Shown one piece after another: positions 1 through 5,248 of a DNA stretch of 5,248 nt. Origin of the DNA: Chromatiales bacterium (GTDB taxonomy: Bacteria > Pseudomonadota > Gammaproteobacteria > SZUA-152); assembly GCA_026999335.1 (NCBI GenBank), contig JALTPW010000210.1:1-5248 (forward strand), read 5' to 3'. Both the position numbers and the translations under genes were made by a program. Each line of letters opens with the position of its first letter. Position 1 is the stretch's first letter. The notes beneath the pieces were generated by a model. The model saw nothing but the letters and a program-made list of their open reading frames with translations. It did not search any database and was not told the DNA's origin.

Positions 1-2204
1 ATACCGCTGGCATCGATTTTGCCGCTCATGCCAATGCGTGTCAGCGGAGTGACGAAATCACCGCTGACGAACATGCCTGCCGTGCTGACCTGCAGTTTTC
101 CCTGACTGATGGGGGTGCCGGCAATCTCCATTTGGCCACTGATACCGATGTCCCAGTCAGTGGGGGAGCCGGTGAAGTTGGCGTCCAGCTGGGCATCACC
201 GTCGAAGCCGACGCCGGGATAGATGCTACTGCGGGTGAGGCCGGTCAAGCGGATGCCATTGCGATCGGCGCTGAAAGTCGCGCTGGTGGTGTTCAGGTCG
301 TTGAGGTTGATACCGACCAAACGGCCCAGGCTTGAGGCATCGAGGTTGAATTCACCCTCGCCGCGCAGGAAGGACTGGGCGATGTCATCGCTGATCAGGC
401 CGGCCATATTGACCGCAGTGCTGGGACGGATAGGCACCAGTTCCGGCGGCAAGAAGTCGGTGTCGGGATCGAGCATACCGCTGAAGTAGGCATTTTGTTC
501 GCCATCGGTAATCTTGATGCCGAGGCTGGCGCTGCCCAGCTCGAAGCCGAAGCTGAAGAACTTGAGGAAGTCGATGCCAACGTTGAGGATGCCGTTACCA
601 CCGTATTCCACATCCGGTGAGAGGCTGTTGAACAGGGTCTTGCCATCGTCGTTGACGTCCACGTCGACCACCAGTGAGCCGTCCAGGTTCAGTGGCAGAC
701 GGGCGAAGGGAATGACGCCCTGCAGATACAGGTTGGCATCGAAGTTGCCAATCTCGTCACCGATGCCCCAGGTGGTGTCGGGGACGAAGGGAATCAGGCC
801 CTGCAGGGACATGGCGATGCCGAGGTCTTCCACGCCGCCAATCTCGGACAGGCCGGGCAGGCTGCCGGTGAGGAAGAAGAAGGGATCCAGTGGGTCGAGC
901 ACGAAGGTGACGGACTGACCACCGGGGGCTTCGAAGCCGATGGGGCCGATGCTGGCCTCAAAACCGGCGCTGAACTTGAAGAACAGGTACTGACGGCTAT
1001 CCACCAGCGGTGCCTCGAGGTCGGCCAGATTGCTGCCGTAGTCCAGACCCACATCGGCAATCACCGGAGTGCCGATTTCGGCATCAGCGAGGATGCCTAC
1101 ACTGGGGAAGGGAACCTGGGCGGTGCCGCGCAGGCGCTCAATGCCGGCCAGGGCGGAATCGCCGTATTCGAATACCAGCTCGGCTTCTTGCAATACTATC
1201 TCGCCCAGTGGAGTCAGCAATAGCAGTGAACCACTGGCCTGCAGGCTGGTGAGAACGCCATTGATGTACTCCTCTTCGAGATTGTCCTCGCGTATGCGGA
1301 AGGTGATCTGACCCACTTGCAGGTCACGGAAGGTGCTGGTGTCGATCACGTCGGCGGGGTTGCAGCCGGCGTTGTTGACGGTGTCGCCGGCGGCATTGTC
1401 GGGGCATAGGTCGAGTTCGTCGGGCACGCCATCGCCGTCACTGTCGGCCTCAACGATGATGCTGATACGCACACTTTGTTCGAGGCCGGCGCTGGGCAGG
1501 CTGGCGCTAAGGGTCAGTTCGAAGCGTCCGGCTTCGAGGCTGGTCACCGCCTGCTTGAGGCGGTAGCTGTTGCTGCCGGCGGTGAGGCGGATGGTGCCAC
1601 CGTTGCTGCTGCCTAGATGCAGGCCAAGGTCGCTGCTTTCGCGCAGGATCAGGTCGCGGGAGGTGCCGTCGGGGTTGAAGGCCAGCAACTGGTAGCTGAT
1701 ATCGCGGGTTTCGCCGACACCCATGCGCAGTTCGTGTTGCCCGGCCTCGAAGCTGAGGCTGGCTTCACGCTCGGCCTCGATGATCCACTCCAGATCCTCG
1801 ACGCGGAAGGGCTGGCTGAGATCGCGGCGCAGGACGAAGCTCTTGCTGCTGCCCTTGCGGCCGTTGGCGGCGATATCGTCGAAGCTCAAGGTGCCATCAA
1901 TGAGGGTGATGCCGTCCGGGGTCTCGACGATACGCGCGGTGATCTGGCTGGCGGGGAAATCATCGTTGTTCAGGCTGGCGCGGTAGGTGTATTCCATGGT
2001 GGTGCCATCGATCTGGCGGCTGTCTTCCAGGACATAGTCGTCAATCTGCGCCGTTGCAGTAAGGATTTCTTCCTGCAGGCCATCCGGTGCATCGAGCTGG
2101 GACTCGGCCGTGCTGGCACCATTATCACAGGCGTTGAGCAGCAGGGTGAGCAGCAATACAGCACCCAGCCAGAGTCCGGGGTTGCCGTTGGATCGAATGT
2201 GCAT
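1..2204 (-). CDS. Large beta-rich TSP3-containing lipoprotein of unknown function, 3' end beyond the window
   Basis: The frame is open from an ATG at 2202-2204 to the left edge: 734 codons with no stop, so the C-terminus is missing. A good ribosome site, AGAGGA (2212-2217), lies 7 bases before the ATG. Residues 1-26 form a lipoprotein signal: Arg4, a hydrophobic stretch at 11-23, and lipobox LNAC with Cys26 as the lipidated residue. Asp27-Asn28 follow; Asp at +2 is the classical Lol-avoidance signal in enterobacteria, so inner-membrane retention is inferred. Residues about 70-250 look like one or two immunoglobulin-like beta-sandwiches. Residues 254-281 are a TSP3-type calcium loop, starting DSDGDGVPDELDLCPD, with Cys267 and Cys281 likely paired. 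Residues about 290-734 are Gly/Phe/Asp-rich predicted beta strands with loosely recurring phrases such as LQGLIPF and LQGVIPF; no family is recognised. The codons are GC-rich, unlike the gene to the right. Expression and lipidation are well supported; the role is unknown. Confidence 0.9.
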   Translation of the reverse strand, partial: MHIRSNGNPGLWLGAVLLLTLLLNACDNGASTAESQLDAPDGLQEEILTATAQIDDYVLEDSRQIDGTTMEYTYRASLNNDDFPASQITARIVETPDGITLIDGTLSFDDIAANGRKGSSKSFVLRRDLSQPFRVEDLEWIIEAEREASLSFEAGQHELRMGVGETRDISYQLLAFNPDGTSRDLILRESSDLGLHLGSSNGGTIRLTAGSNSYRLKQAVTSLEAGRFELTLSASLPSAGLEQSVRISIIVEADSDGDGVPDELDLCPDNAAGDTVNNAGCNPADVIDTSTFRDLQVGQITFRIREDNLEEEYINGVLTSLQASGSLLLLTPLGEIVLQEAELVFEYGDSALAGIERLRGTAQVPFPSVGILADAEIGTPVIADVGLDYGSNLADLEAPLVDSRQYLFFKFSAGFEASIGPIGFEAPGGQSVTFVLDPLDPFFFLTGSLPGLSEIGGVEDLGIAMSLQGLIPFVPDTTWGIGDEIGNFDANLYLQGVIPFARLPLNLDGSLVVDVDVNDDGKTLFNSLSPDVEYGGNGILNVGIDFLKFFSFGFELGSASLGIKITDGEQNAYFSGMLDPDTDFLPPELVPIRPSTAVNMAGLISDDIAQSFLRGEGEFNLDASSLGRLVGINLNDLNTTSATFSADRNGIRLTGLTRSSIYPGVGFDGDAQLDANFTGSPTDWDIGISGQMEIAGTPISQGKLQVSTAGMFVSGDFVTPLTRIGMSGKIDASG
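1362..1445 (-). other. TSP3-type calcium-binding loop with a Cys pair in the left lipoprotein
   Basis: This segment encodes residues 254-281 of the left lipoprotein. It starts DSDGDGVPDELDLCPD and ends with NNAGC. That is the typical thrombospondin type 3 / OmpA-linker form, in which Asp side chains at alternate positions coordinate calcium and two cysteines close the loop. It separates the N-terminal beta-sandwich-like region from the long Gly/Phe-rich region, so it probably acts as a rigid calcium-dependent linker. Confidence 0.8.
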
Positions 2205-2377
2205 GGGGATATCCTCTATTTCTCTTGTTGTTGTTTGTTGCAGCGCAGGAGGGTAGCAGTGAACATGCGTCCCAGGTATTAGCCAAAGGTCTACCTGAAG
2301 TCACGGATTCAGGATCTGATTAGGCAACGGCGGGTGGACGTGTAAACTCGCTACGTATTTTTGTGTGGGGAAATGTT
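2205..2377. other. Intergenic leader between the left lipoprotein gene and the GGDEF-type remnant
   Basis: This holds the ribosome site of the left lipoprotein gene (2212-2217) and, presumably, divergent promoters for that gene and for the plus-strand remnant. A minus-strand GTGACT-17-TAATAC pair and a plus-strand TGTAAACT are the best promoter-like strings seen, and both match the sigma-70 consensus poorly. No RNA gene, repeat or further coding sequence was found. Confidence 0.5.
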
Positions 2378-2587
2378 TTGAACCAGACAGCAGACAGCAT
2401 ATCGCCCGAATTCGCGGCACATATTCACCGGGAAAAGATTCGCTTACTGCGGGCGCAGCTGCCCTTTGTGCTGATCGCGGTGATTTTTGTCGCCACGGGT
2501 CTAGCCATCATTTTCTGAAATGTGGTGGATGCGTGGATATTGGCGTTATGGGTGGGAGCGCAGCGCTCTATCCTGGAGCCTCGGTGA
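2378..2587 (+). pseudogene. Remnant of the two-transmembrane N-terminus of a GGDEF-type membrane protein
   Basis: From TTG at 2378, preceded by GGGGAA at 2367-2372, the frame encodes 46 residues ending at TGA (2516-2518). They include HREKIRLLRAQLPF followed by the hydrophobic helix VLIAVIFVATGLAIIF. Past that TGA the same frame continues NVVDAWILALWVGAQ, a second hydrophobic helix, then RSILEPR and a double TGA at 2585-2590. The pattern of charged REKIRLL, an LP motif, helix, aromatic position, VVD and an Ala/Trp/Leu helix resembles the N-terminal membrane unit of many gammaproteobacterial GGDEF proteins, which often have Trp where the TGA stands. A TGG-to-TGA change would explain the break. 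The catalytic GGDEF part is absent, so this is read as a decayed 5' fragment. It could instead be a real 46-residue single-helix membrane protein. The family assignment is from memory of the pattern and is moderate. Confidence 0.5.
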
Positions 2588-2662
2588 TGATATGGCTTGC
2601 TTGATGATTGTTAACACCCTCTAGGATAGATAGGCCGTGGGAACGATCAAACCTGTGAGTAC

Positions 2663-2681
2663 CCCCCGGCAAAGCCGGGGG
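2663..2681. terminator. GC-rich hairpin between the toxin-like gene and the remnant
   Basis: CCCCCGGC (2663-2670), loop AAA, GCCGGGGG (2674-2681) forms a perfect 8-bp stem. It starts about 15 bases downstream of the TAA stop of the toxin-like lipoprotein gene (2697-2699, minus strand). On the plus strand it is followed by a moderately T-rich tail (GTTTACCTTACTTT), which suits intrinsic termination of transcription coming from the remnant. In the minus direction the tail is GGTACTCACA, poor in T, so termination of the toxin-like gene would rest on the hairpin alone. It is best read as a terminator between two converging units. Confidence 0.65.
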
Positions 2682-2696
2682 TTTACCTTACTTTAA

Positions 2697-5036
2697 TTAT
2701 TGTACCGTGATAATCGCCAAGGCATTGTTTGGGTCTGCCCTTACATTGATATTAACACAGGAATATTGCAGTGAAATATTTGTGTTCACCAGGTAAACGC
2801 CAGGTTCCGTGGGCGCATTGACGGTGAAGCTGGTGGAGCCAGAGCCCGTAGTACCATTGGACATAGTCCTACTAACCAGGCAAGATTCGCCCGCATTCTG
2901 TATGCCCGTGTAAAATTGCACAATACAACCGAGGCAATAGGTTGCGCCGGCAACAGACAAGCTCCAGTCCGTCGTGAATATCACGGAGGCGCCAGGCGTT
3001 ACCGTCACTTCCCTTTGTGTACCGCCATTCACTTTGATATTGCTGTAGTTCATTGTACGGCCTGCCCACGTGTAGCTATCCACCAAGGTATATGTAGTTG
3101 GAGCCAATGGATCAGAGTCTACAAGATCATTTATTTGGTCAGCGTCAGTATCAGGGTTGCGTGGATCGGTTCCCGCAGCCTTTTCTTCGGCGTCATTTAA
3201 GCCATCATTATCGGTGTCCGCAATCCTCGGATCCGGGTAGACTACGTTGCCTTCTTCATAAAACGATACACTCCAACCCGTACGAACTTCCTCAAAATCG
3301 CTTAGGCCGTCAGCATCCGTATCGGCTAGTAAATCGTCTGTACCAAGAAGATTTTCCTCGCGCTCATACAAGCCGTCTTCATCCTGGTCGCGAATAAATA
3401 ACAAGCTGATTTGTTCCCCTTGGTTCAGAATTATACTGTCAAAGCTTTTGTCGTTTATAGAAACGTCTTGTTCGCTAATGACCATCCAGAAACCGTCCTT
3501 TTCTTCGCTGCCAATTTCCCGAAATGTACCACTATTGGACGACAGCTCGAGCCCCGTTAATATTTCCATCCCCGTTGTTGAACTCGGTTGGGTCTTATAC
3601 TCCAAGTCAAGAATTTTGGGAGCCAAGATTTCCTTTAAGGAAATCCCCATTGGTTTATTCGTATCAGGGTCGCGCCTGACATTGGTGGCAATATTATAGG
3701 ACTTCACCATACCCTGGCCATAATCGAGAGTCAGTTTGCCGGTACGCTGTTTAACTGAGCTGTCTTGTACAACGTAGTCTCTGTTACTAACAAAATCGAT
3801 TATTTTGTATTTAGATACTTTAAAAAACAGTCCGCTTCGATTATTCAGTAAATTTTCAATTACCGCCGGTGAGTCGAGAGTCACACTGGCAATATTACCT
3901 TCCGAGCTGTTGTTTACGCCCAGTGTCCAAGTCGCAGAACCGTTTGGATCCGGAACTAACAGTCCAACAGGAATAAGATTCTCAATGTCATTATCACTAA
4001 ATTGAGAAGCGGCAATTTCAATGTCACTTATCTCGACGGGAAGTAAACCTTCATTTCCCAGATCGAAGTTTATTTTAATGGTTCCTCCGGTGTAGGTTAC
4101 TTCGCGATTACTGGATTTTCCCAGCACATTGCTTTGTTCCGCAGACATTTCTTCCGACCGGGTCTGGTCAAAAGATGTGGTGCTTTCCATGCCGTAGGAT
4201 GTGGACTTGGAGGTAGTCGACTCGTAATGTGCTTCCACTGATGCACTCCAAGGGTAGCTGGCGGAAACCGACCCCCCTGCAGTACGGCTGGTACTTATCA
4301 TCGTGGAGCTACTTCGGGTATCTGAACGACTAGAGGTCGCGCTGCTTGAAGAGCCCTGTGAAAATGTATTGCCCACAGTCTCTTCCTTACCTGCTGAATT
4401 GACTATTGTGCCGGTGTAGGAGATTTGTGGGTTGTTGTAGACAGCCAATCTGATATCCGGCACATCGGCAATGAGTGGCCTGGCGCCGCCGGCACTGGTG
4501 ACTTCCTCAAGGTCTGAAAGACCATCACCGTCTGTATCCTCATCTAAGGGGGAGGTAAGTAAGATATTGACCTCCTGGCCATCAAACAGACTGGCATTGG
4601 GAATGCCAGAGCCACTGCCAGTTGCATCACCATCGCTATCTTTTGAAATCGGTGAGCTTTTGTAGATGCGTAGTTCATCAAAATCGCTAAGGGCATCGCC
4701 ATCAGTATCACTGCTACGAGGATCCGTATTGGCTGATCGTTCTTCAAAATCGCTTAAACCATCGCCATCAGTATCGGCAAGGTGTGGATCACTGGTCACA
4801 TGTCGGGTTTCCAGTTTGTCGATTTCAGAAAGTCCGTAACCGAGTGAATCGATATCGATAATCCAGCCTGCAGTTTCCACTTGATTTTCCAAGCCATCGT
4901 TGTCTGCATCGCCTATTGCGGGCAAAGTGTCAGGGCCAGATCCCGAACCGTCATTACCGCCGCAGGCTGTAAGCAATATCAGCGCCAATAACGCCAAACC
5001 GGTTAAATAAATGGGGGTAGGTACTCGATATTTCAT
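2697..5036 (-). CDS. Lipoprotein with anthrax protective antigen/binary toxin B-like pore domain and TSP3 calcium repeats
   Basis: A complete 779-residue protein. The ATG (5034-5036) has an AAAGGA ribosome site (5045-5050) 8 bases upstream, and the stop is TAA (2697-2699). Residues 1-25 are a lipoprotein signal with lipobox LTAC; Gly26 at +2 predicts outer-membrane sorting. A Gly/Ser linker leads to TSP3/binary-toxin calcium loops at 43-54, 88-99, 110-121 and 167-178, plus a degenerate DSDGD at 133. Residues about 185-549 match domain 2 of Bacillus anthracis protective antigen as recalled: ARPLIADVP, a Ser/Thr-rich amphipathic stretch (224-300) containing GGSVSA (254-259), TNKPMGISLKEIL (459-471; antigen TTKPDMTLKEAL) and DSIILNQGEQISLLFIRD (533-550). 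More calcium loops follow at 550-561, 572-583, 607-618 and 629-640, then a beta domain with four Cys (646-779). PA14 and receptor domain 4 are absent. By family logic it may form a heptameric beta-barrel pore or translocon; its target is unknown. The phenylalanine-clamp residue could not be placed. GC is lower than in the left gene. Confidence 0.93.
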   Translation of the reverse strand: MKYRVPTPIYLTGLALLALILLTACGGNDGSGSGPDTLPAIGDADNDGLENQVETAGWIIDIDSLGYGLSEIDKLETRHVTSDPHLADTDGDGLSDFEERSANTDPRSSDTDGDALSDFDELRIYKSSPISKDSDGDATGSGSGIPNASLFDGQEVNILLTSPLDEDTDGDGLSDLEEVTSAGGARPLIADVPDIRLAVYNNPQISYTGTIVNSAGKEETVGNTFSQGSSSSATSSRSDTRSSSTMISTSRTAGGSVSASYPWSASVEAHYESTTSKSTSYGMESTTSFDQTRSEEMSAEQSNVLGKSSNREVTYTGGTIKINFDLGNEGLLPVEISDIEIAASQFSDNDIENLIPVGLLVPDPNGSATWTLGVNNSSEGNIASVTLDSPAVIENLLNNRSGLFFKVSKYKIIDFVSNRDYVVQDSSVKQRTGKLTLDYGQGMVKSYNIATNVRRDPDTNKPMGISLKEILAPKILDLEYKTQPSSTTGMEILTGLELSSNSGTFREIGSEEKDGFWMVISEQDVSINDKSFDSIILNQGEQISLLFIRDQDEDGLYEREENLLGTDDLLADTDADGLSDFEEVRTGWSVSFYEEGNVVYPDPRIADTDNDGLNDAEEKAAGTDPRNPDTDADQINDLVDSDPLAPTTYTLVDSYTWAGRTMNYSNIKVNGGTQREVTVTPGASVIFTTDWSLSVAGATYCLGCIVQFYTGIQNAGESCLVSRTMSNGTTGSGSTSFTVNAPTEPGVYLVNTNISLQYSCVNINVRADPNNALAIITVQ
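2700..3101 (-). other. C-terminal four-cysteine beta domain of the toxin-like lipoprotein
   Basis: This encodes residues 646-779. The segment begins with YTLVDSYTWAG and has a predicted beta strand at EVTVTPGASVIFTTDWSL. It then has the motif YCLGCIVQFYTGI (Cys701, Cys704), further cysteines at 719 and 760, and the strand-turn TFT-like phrase SFTVNAPTEPGVYLV. This looks like a secreted beta-sandwich stabilised by two disulfides. It occupies the place where protective antigen carries its receptor-binding domain, so a binding role is a reasonable inference. No named family is claimed. Confidence 0.6.
3117..3389 (-). repeat. Second TSP3-type calcium-repeat block, after the pore domain
   Basis: This encodes residues 550-640. 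The loops are DQDEDGLYEREE, DTDADGLSDFEE, DTDNDGLNDAEE and DTDADQINDLVD, spaced by TDP or DPRIAD phrases. Its layout copies that of the block before the pore domain. A calcium loop is followed by a Gly-Trp strand (GWSVSF, 587-592), then DPRIADTDNDGLNDAEE and TDPRNPDTD. This suggests an internal duplication. Confidence 0.85.
3390..4484 (-). other. Protective-antigen-like pore-forming domain within the lipoprotein
   Basis: This encodes residues 185-549. It opens with ARPLIADVPDIRLAV, comparable to ARHPLVAAYPIVHV before the pore domain of protective antigen. The next about 75 residues (224-300) alternate Ser/Thr with small or hydrophobic residues, as expected of the long hairpin that forms the membrane barrel; Tyr261-Pro-Trp263 lies just after the shared GGSVSA. 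Beta-rich segments follow (GGTIKINFDLGNEG, SGLFFKVSKYKIIDF, GKLTLDYG), leading to the conserved SLKEIL and LLFIRD blocks. The comparison is from memory of the antigen sequence, not from a search. Confidence 0.75.
4503..4910 (-). repeat. First TSP3-type calcium-repeat block, before the pore domain
   Basis: This encodes residues 43-178. The first loop, DADNDGLENQVETAGW, matches the start of the calcium-binding domain of binary toxin B components (DxDxDGxxDxxExxG). Canonical DTDGDGLSDFEE-type loops follow at 88-99, 110-121 and 167-178. Two copies are also close at DNA level: 4741-4775 and 4675-4709 agree at 30 of 35 bases, 66 bases apart, indicating fairly recent tandem duplication. Confidence 0.85.
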
Positions 5037-5077
5037 GGAAAACGTCCTTTAACGGCATGCCAGATGGCTGATGATTA

Positions 5078-5107
5078 TTTATAACTCAAGTTTCGGCGCG
5101 CAAACTT
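5078..5107 (-). promoter_or_regulatory. Inverted repeat and AT-rich promoter candidate before the toxin-like gene
   Basis: AAGTTT (5088-5093) and AAACTT (5102-5107) are perfect 6-bp arms around the 8-base GC-rich spacer CGGCGCGC, about 52-71 bases upstream of the ATG. Reading leftwards, TATAAA (5078-5083, minus strand) follows directly and is the best -10-like string in the leader. A good -35 at 16-18 bases is not seen, so an activator-dependent promoter or operator is possible. This could also be chance. Confidence 0.3.
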
Positions 5108-5152
5108 AACAAAATATTCTGCATAACTATGTAAATATAAGAGAAAGTGTAC

Positions 5153-5248
5153 CTAGGAGCCTGTCCGAGAACTAGGAGCCTACTGCGGAAAAGCCATTTT
5201 GGCTCATTTTCCCGCACATTTTCGTTAAATATGAGTCACTATTCGCCT
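5153..5248. mobile_element. Probable end of an insertion sequence, cut by the right edge
   Basis: The boundary carries CTAGGAGCCT twice (5153-5162 and 5172-5181) around GTCCGAGAA. The phrase GAGCCTGTCCGAGAACT resembles terminal inverted repeats of IS1182-like elements as recalled. Just inside lies a long hairpin: TGCGGAAAA (5184-5192) with TTTTCCCGCA (5207-5216), with GCCA/TGGC nested inside. The minus-strand frame ending at TAG (5153-5155) is open for the last 24 codons up to the edge and reads ANSDSYLTKMCGKMSQNGF and onward, which could be a transposase tail. The other minus-strand frames stop near the edge. The element family is a moderate guess; the other end and the transposase are outside the window. 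Confidence 0.45.
5184..5216. terminator. Long hairpin inside the putative insertion-sequence end
   Basis: Outer arms TGCGGAAAA (5184-5192) and TTTTCCCGCA (5207-5216) pair with one bulged C. Inner arms GCCA (5193-5196) and TGGC (5200-5203) enclose a TTT loop, with TCA bulged on the right. Its position at the element edge suggests a terminator for the element's own gene, or a structure that shields it from outside transcription. It may form part of the transposase recognition site instead. Confidence 0.4.

Noticed and set aside
132..1566. Several shorter frames on both strands
   Set aside because: All overlap the continuous minus-strand lipoprotein frame and have low-complexity Arg/Ser/Pro-rich products typical of shadow frames.
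1617..2282. Plus-strand open frame of 221 codons, Ala/Gly-rich
   Set aside because: It is antisense to the left lipoprotein gene, which has a lipobox signal, ribosome site and calcium loop. The frame is a by-product of high GC and has no recognisable motif.
2258..2286. Sigma-70 promoter for the left lipoprotein gene (GTGACT-17-TAATAC, minus strand)
   Set aside because: Only 4 of 6 and 3 of 6 consensus matches, which is not enough to call.
2516..2518. TGA as a selenocysteine or programmed readthrough codon
   Set aside because: The position falls between two membrane helices where Trp is usual, no selenocysteine-type hairpin is evident after it, and the frame ends soon after at a double TGA.
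2365..2604. Plus-strand GTG frame of 79 codons
   Set aside because: It overlaps the remnant in another frame. The TTG frame at 2378 gives two coherent membrane helices, while this one gives a mixed Cys/Gly/His product with no pattern.
4503..4910. CRISPR-like or satellite repeat array
   Set aside because: The similar 30-base units encode TSP3 calcium loops in frame, with variable spacing and no unique spacers.
2697..5036. Plain TSP3/OmpA-type structural lipoprotein with no toxin relation
   Set aside because: The ordered blocks between the two calcium arrays match the protective antigen pore domain too well, and no OmpA peptidoglycan-binding domain follows.

Overview
The window reads as accessory DNA from a Gram-negative bacterium, most likely a marine-type gammaproteobacterium. 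Evidence for this is two lipobox signal peptides, thrombospondin type 3 (TSP3) calcium-binding repeats, and a gene remnant resembling the N-terminus of gammaproteobacterial GGDEF-type membrane proteins. The genus cannot be fixed from the sequence.

Layout from left to right. Positions 1-2204 (minus strand) hold the first 734 codons of a large GC-rich lipoprotein gene that runs off the left edge. It has an inner-membrane-type Asp at +2, an N-terminal beta-sandwich-like region, one TSP3/Cys element and a long Gly/Phe-rich beta region of unknown family. Positions 2205-2696 are mostly non-coding. They contain a plus-strand remnant (2378-2587) that looks like the two-transmembrane head of a GGDEF-type signalling protein, broken by a single in-frame TGA, and a strong GC hairpin (2663-2681).

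Positions 2697-5036 (minus strand) hold the main gene, a complete 779-residue lipoprotein. Its core, residues about 185-549, resembles the pore-forming domain of anthrax protective antigen and clostridial binary toxin B components. TSP3-type calcium modules flank the core on both sides, and a four-cysteine beta domain closes the protein. The PA14 domain and the classical receptor-binding domain are absent. Positions 5037-5152 are an AT-rich leader with an inverted repeat. From about 5153 to the right edge the sequence looks like the end of an insertion sequence.

Both lipoprotein genes point left, but they are separated by about 490 bases, a hairpin and an opposite-strand remnant, so they are probably not one operon. 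The toxin-like gene is visibly poorer in GC than the left lipoprotein gene and sits next to the putative insertion-sequence end, which fits acquisition by transfer. No enzymatic partner (A component) of a binary toxin is visible in the window.
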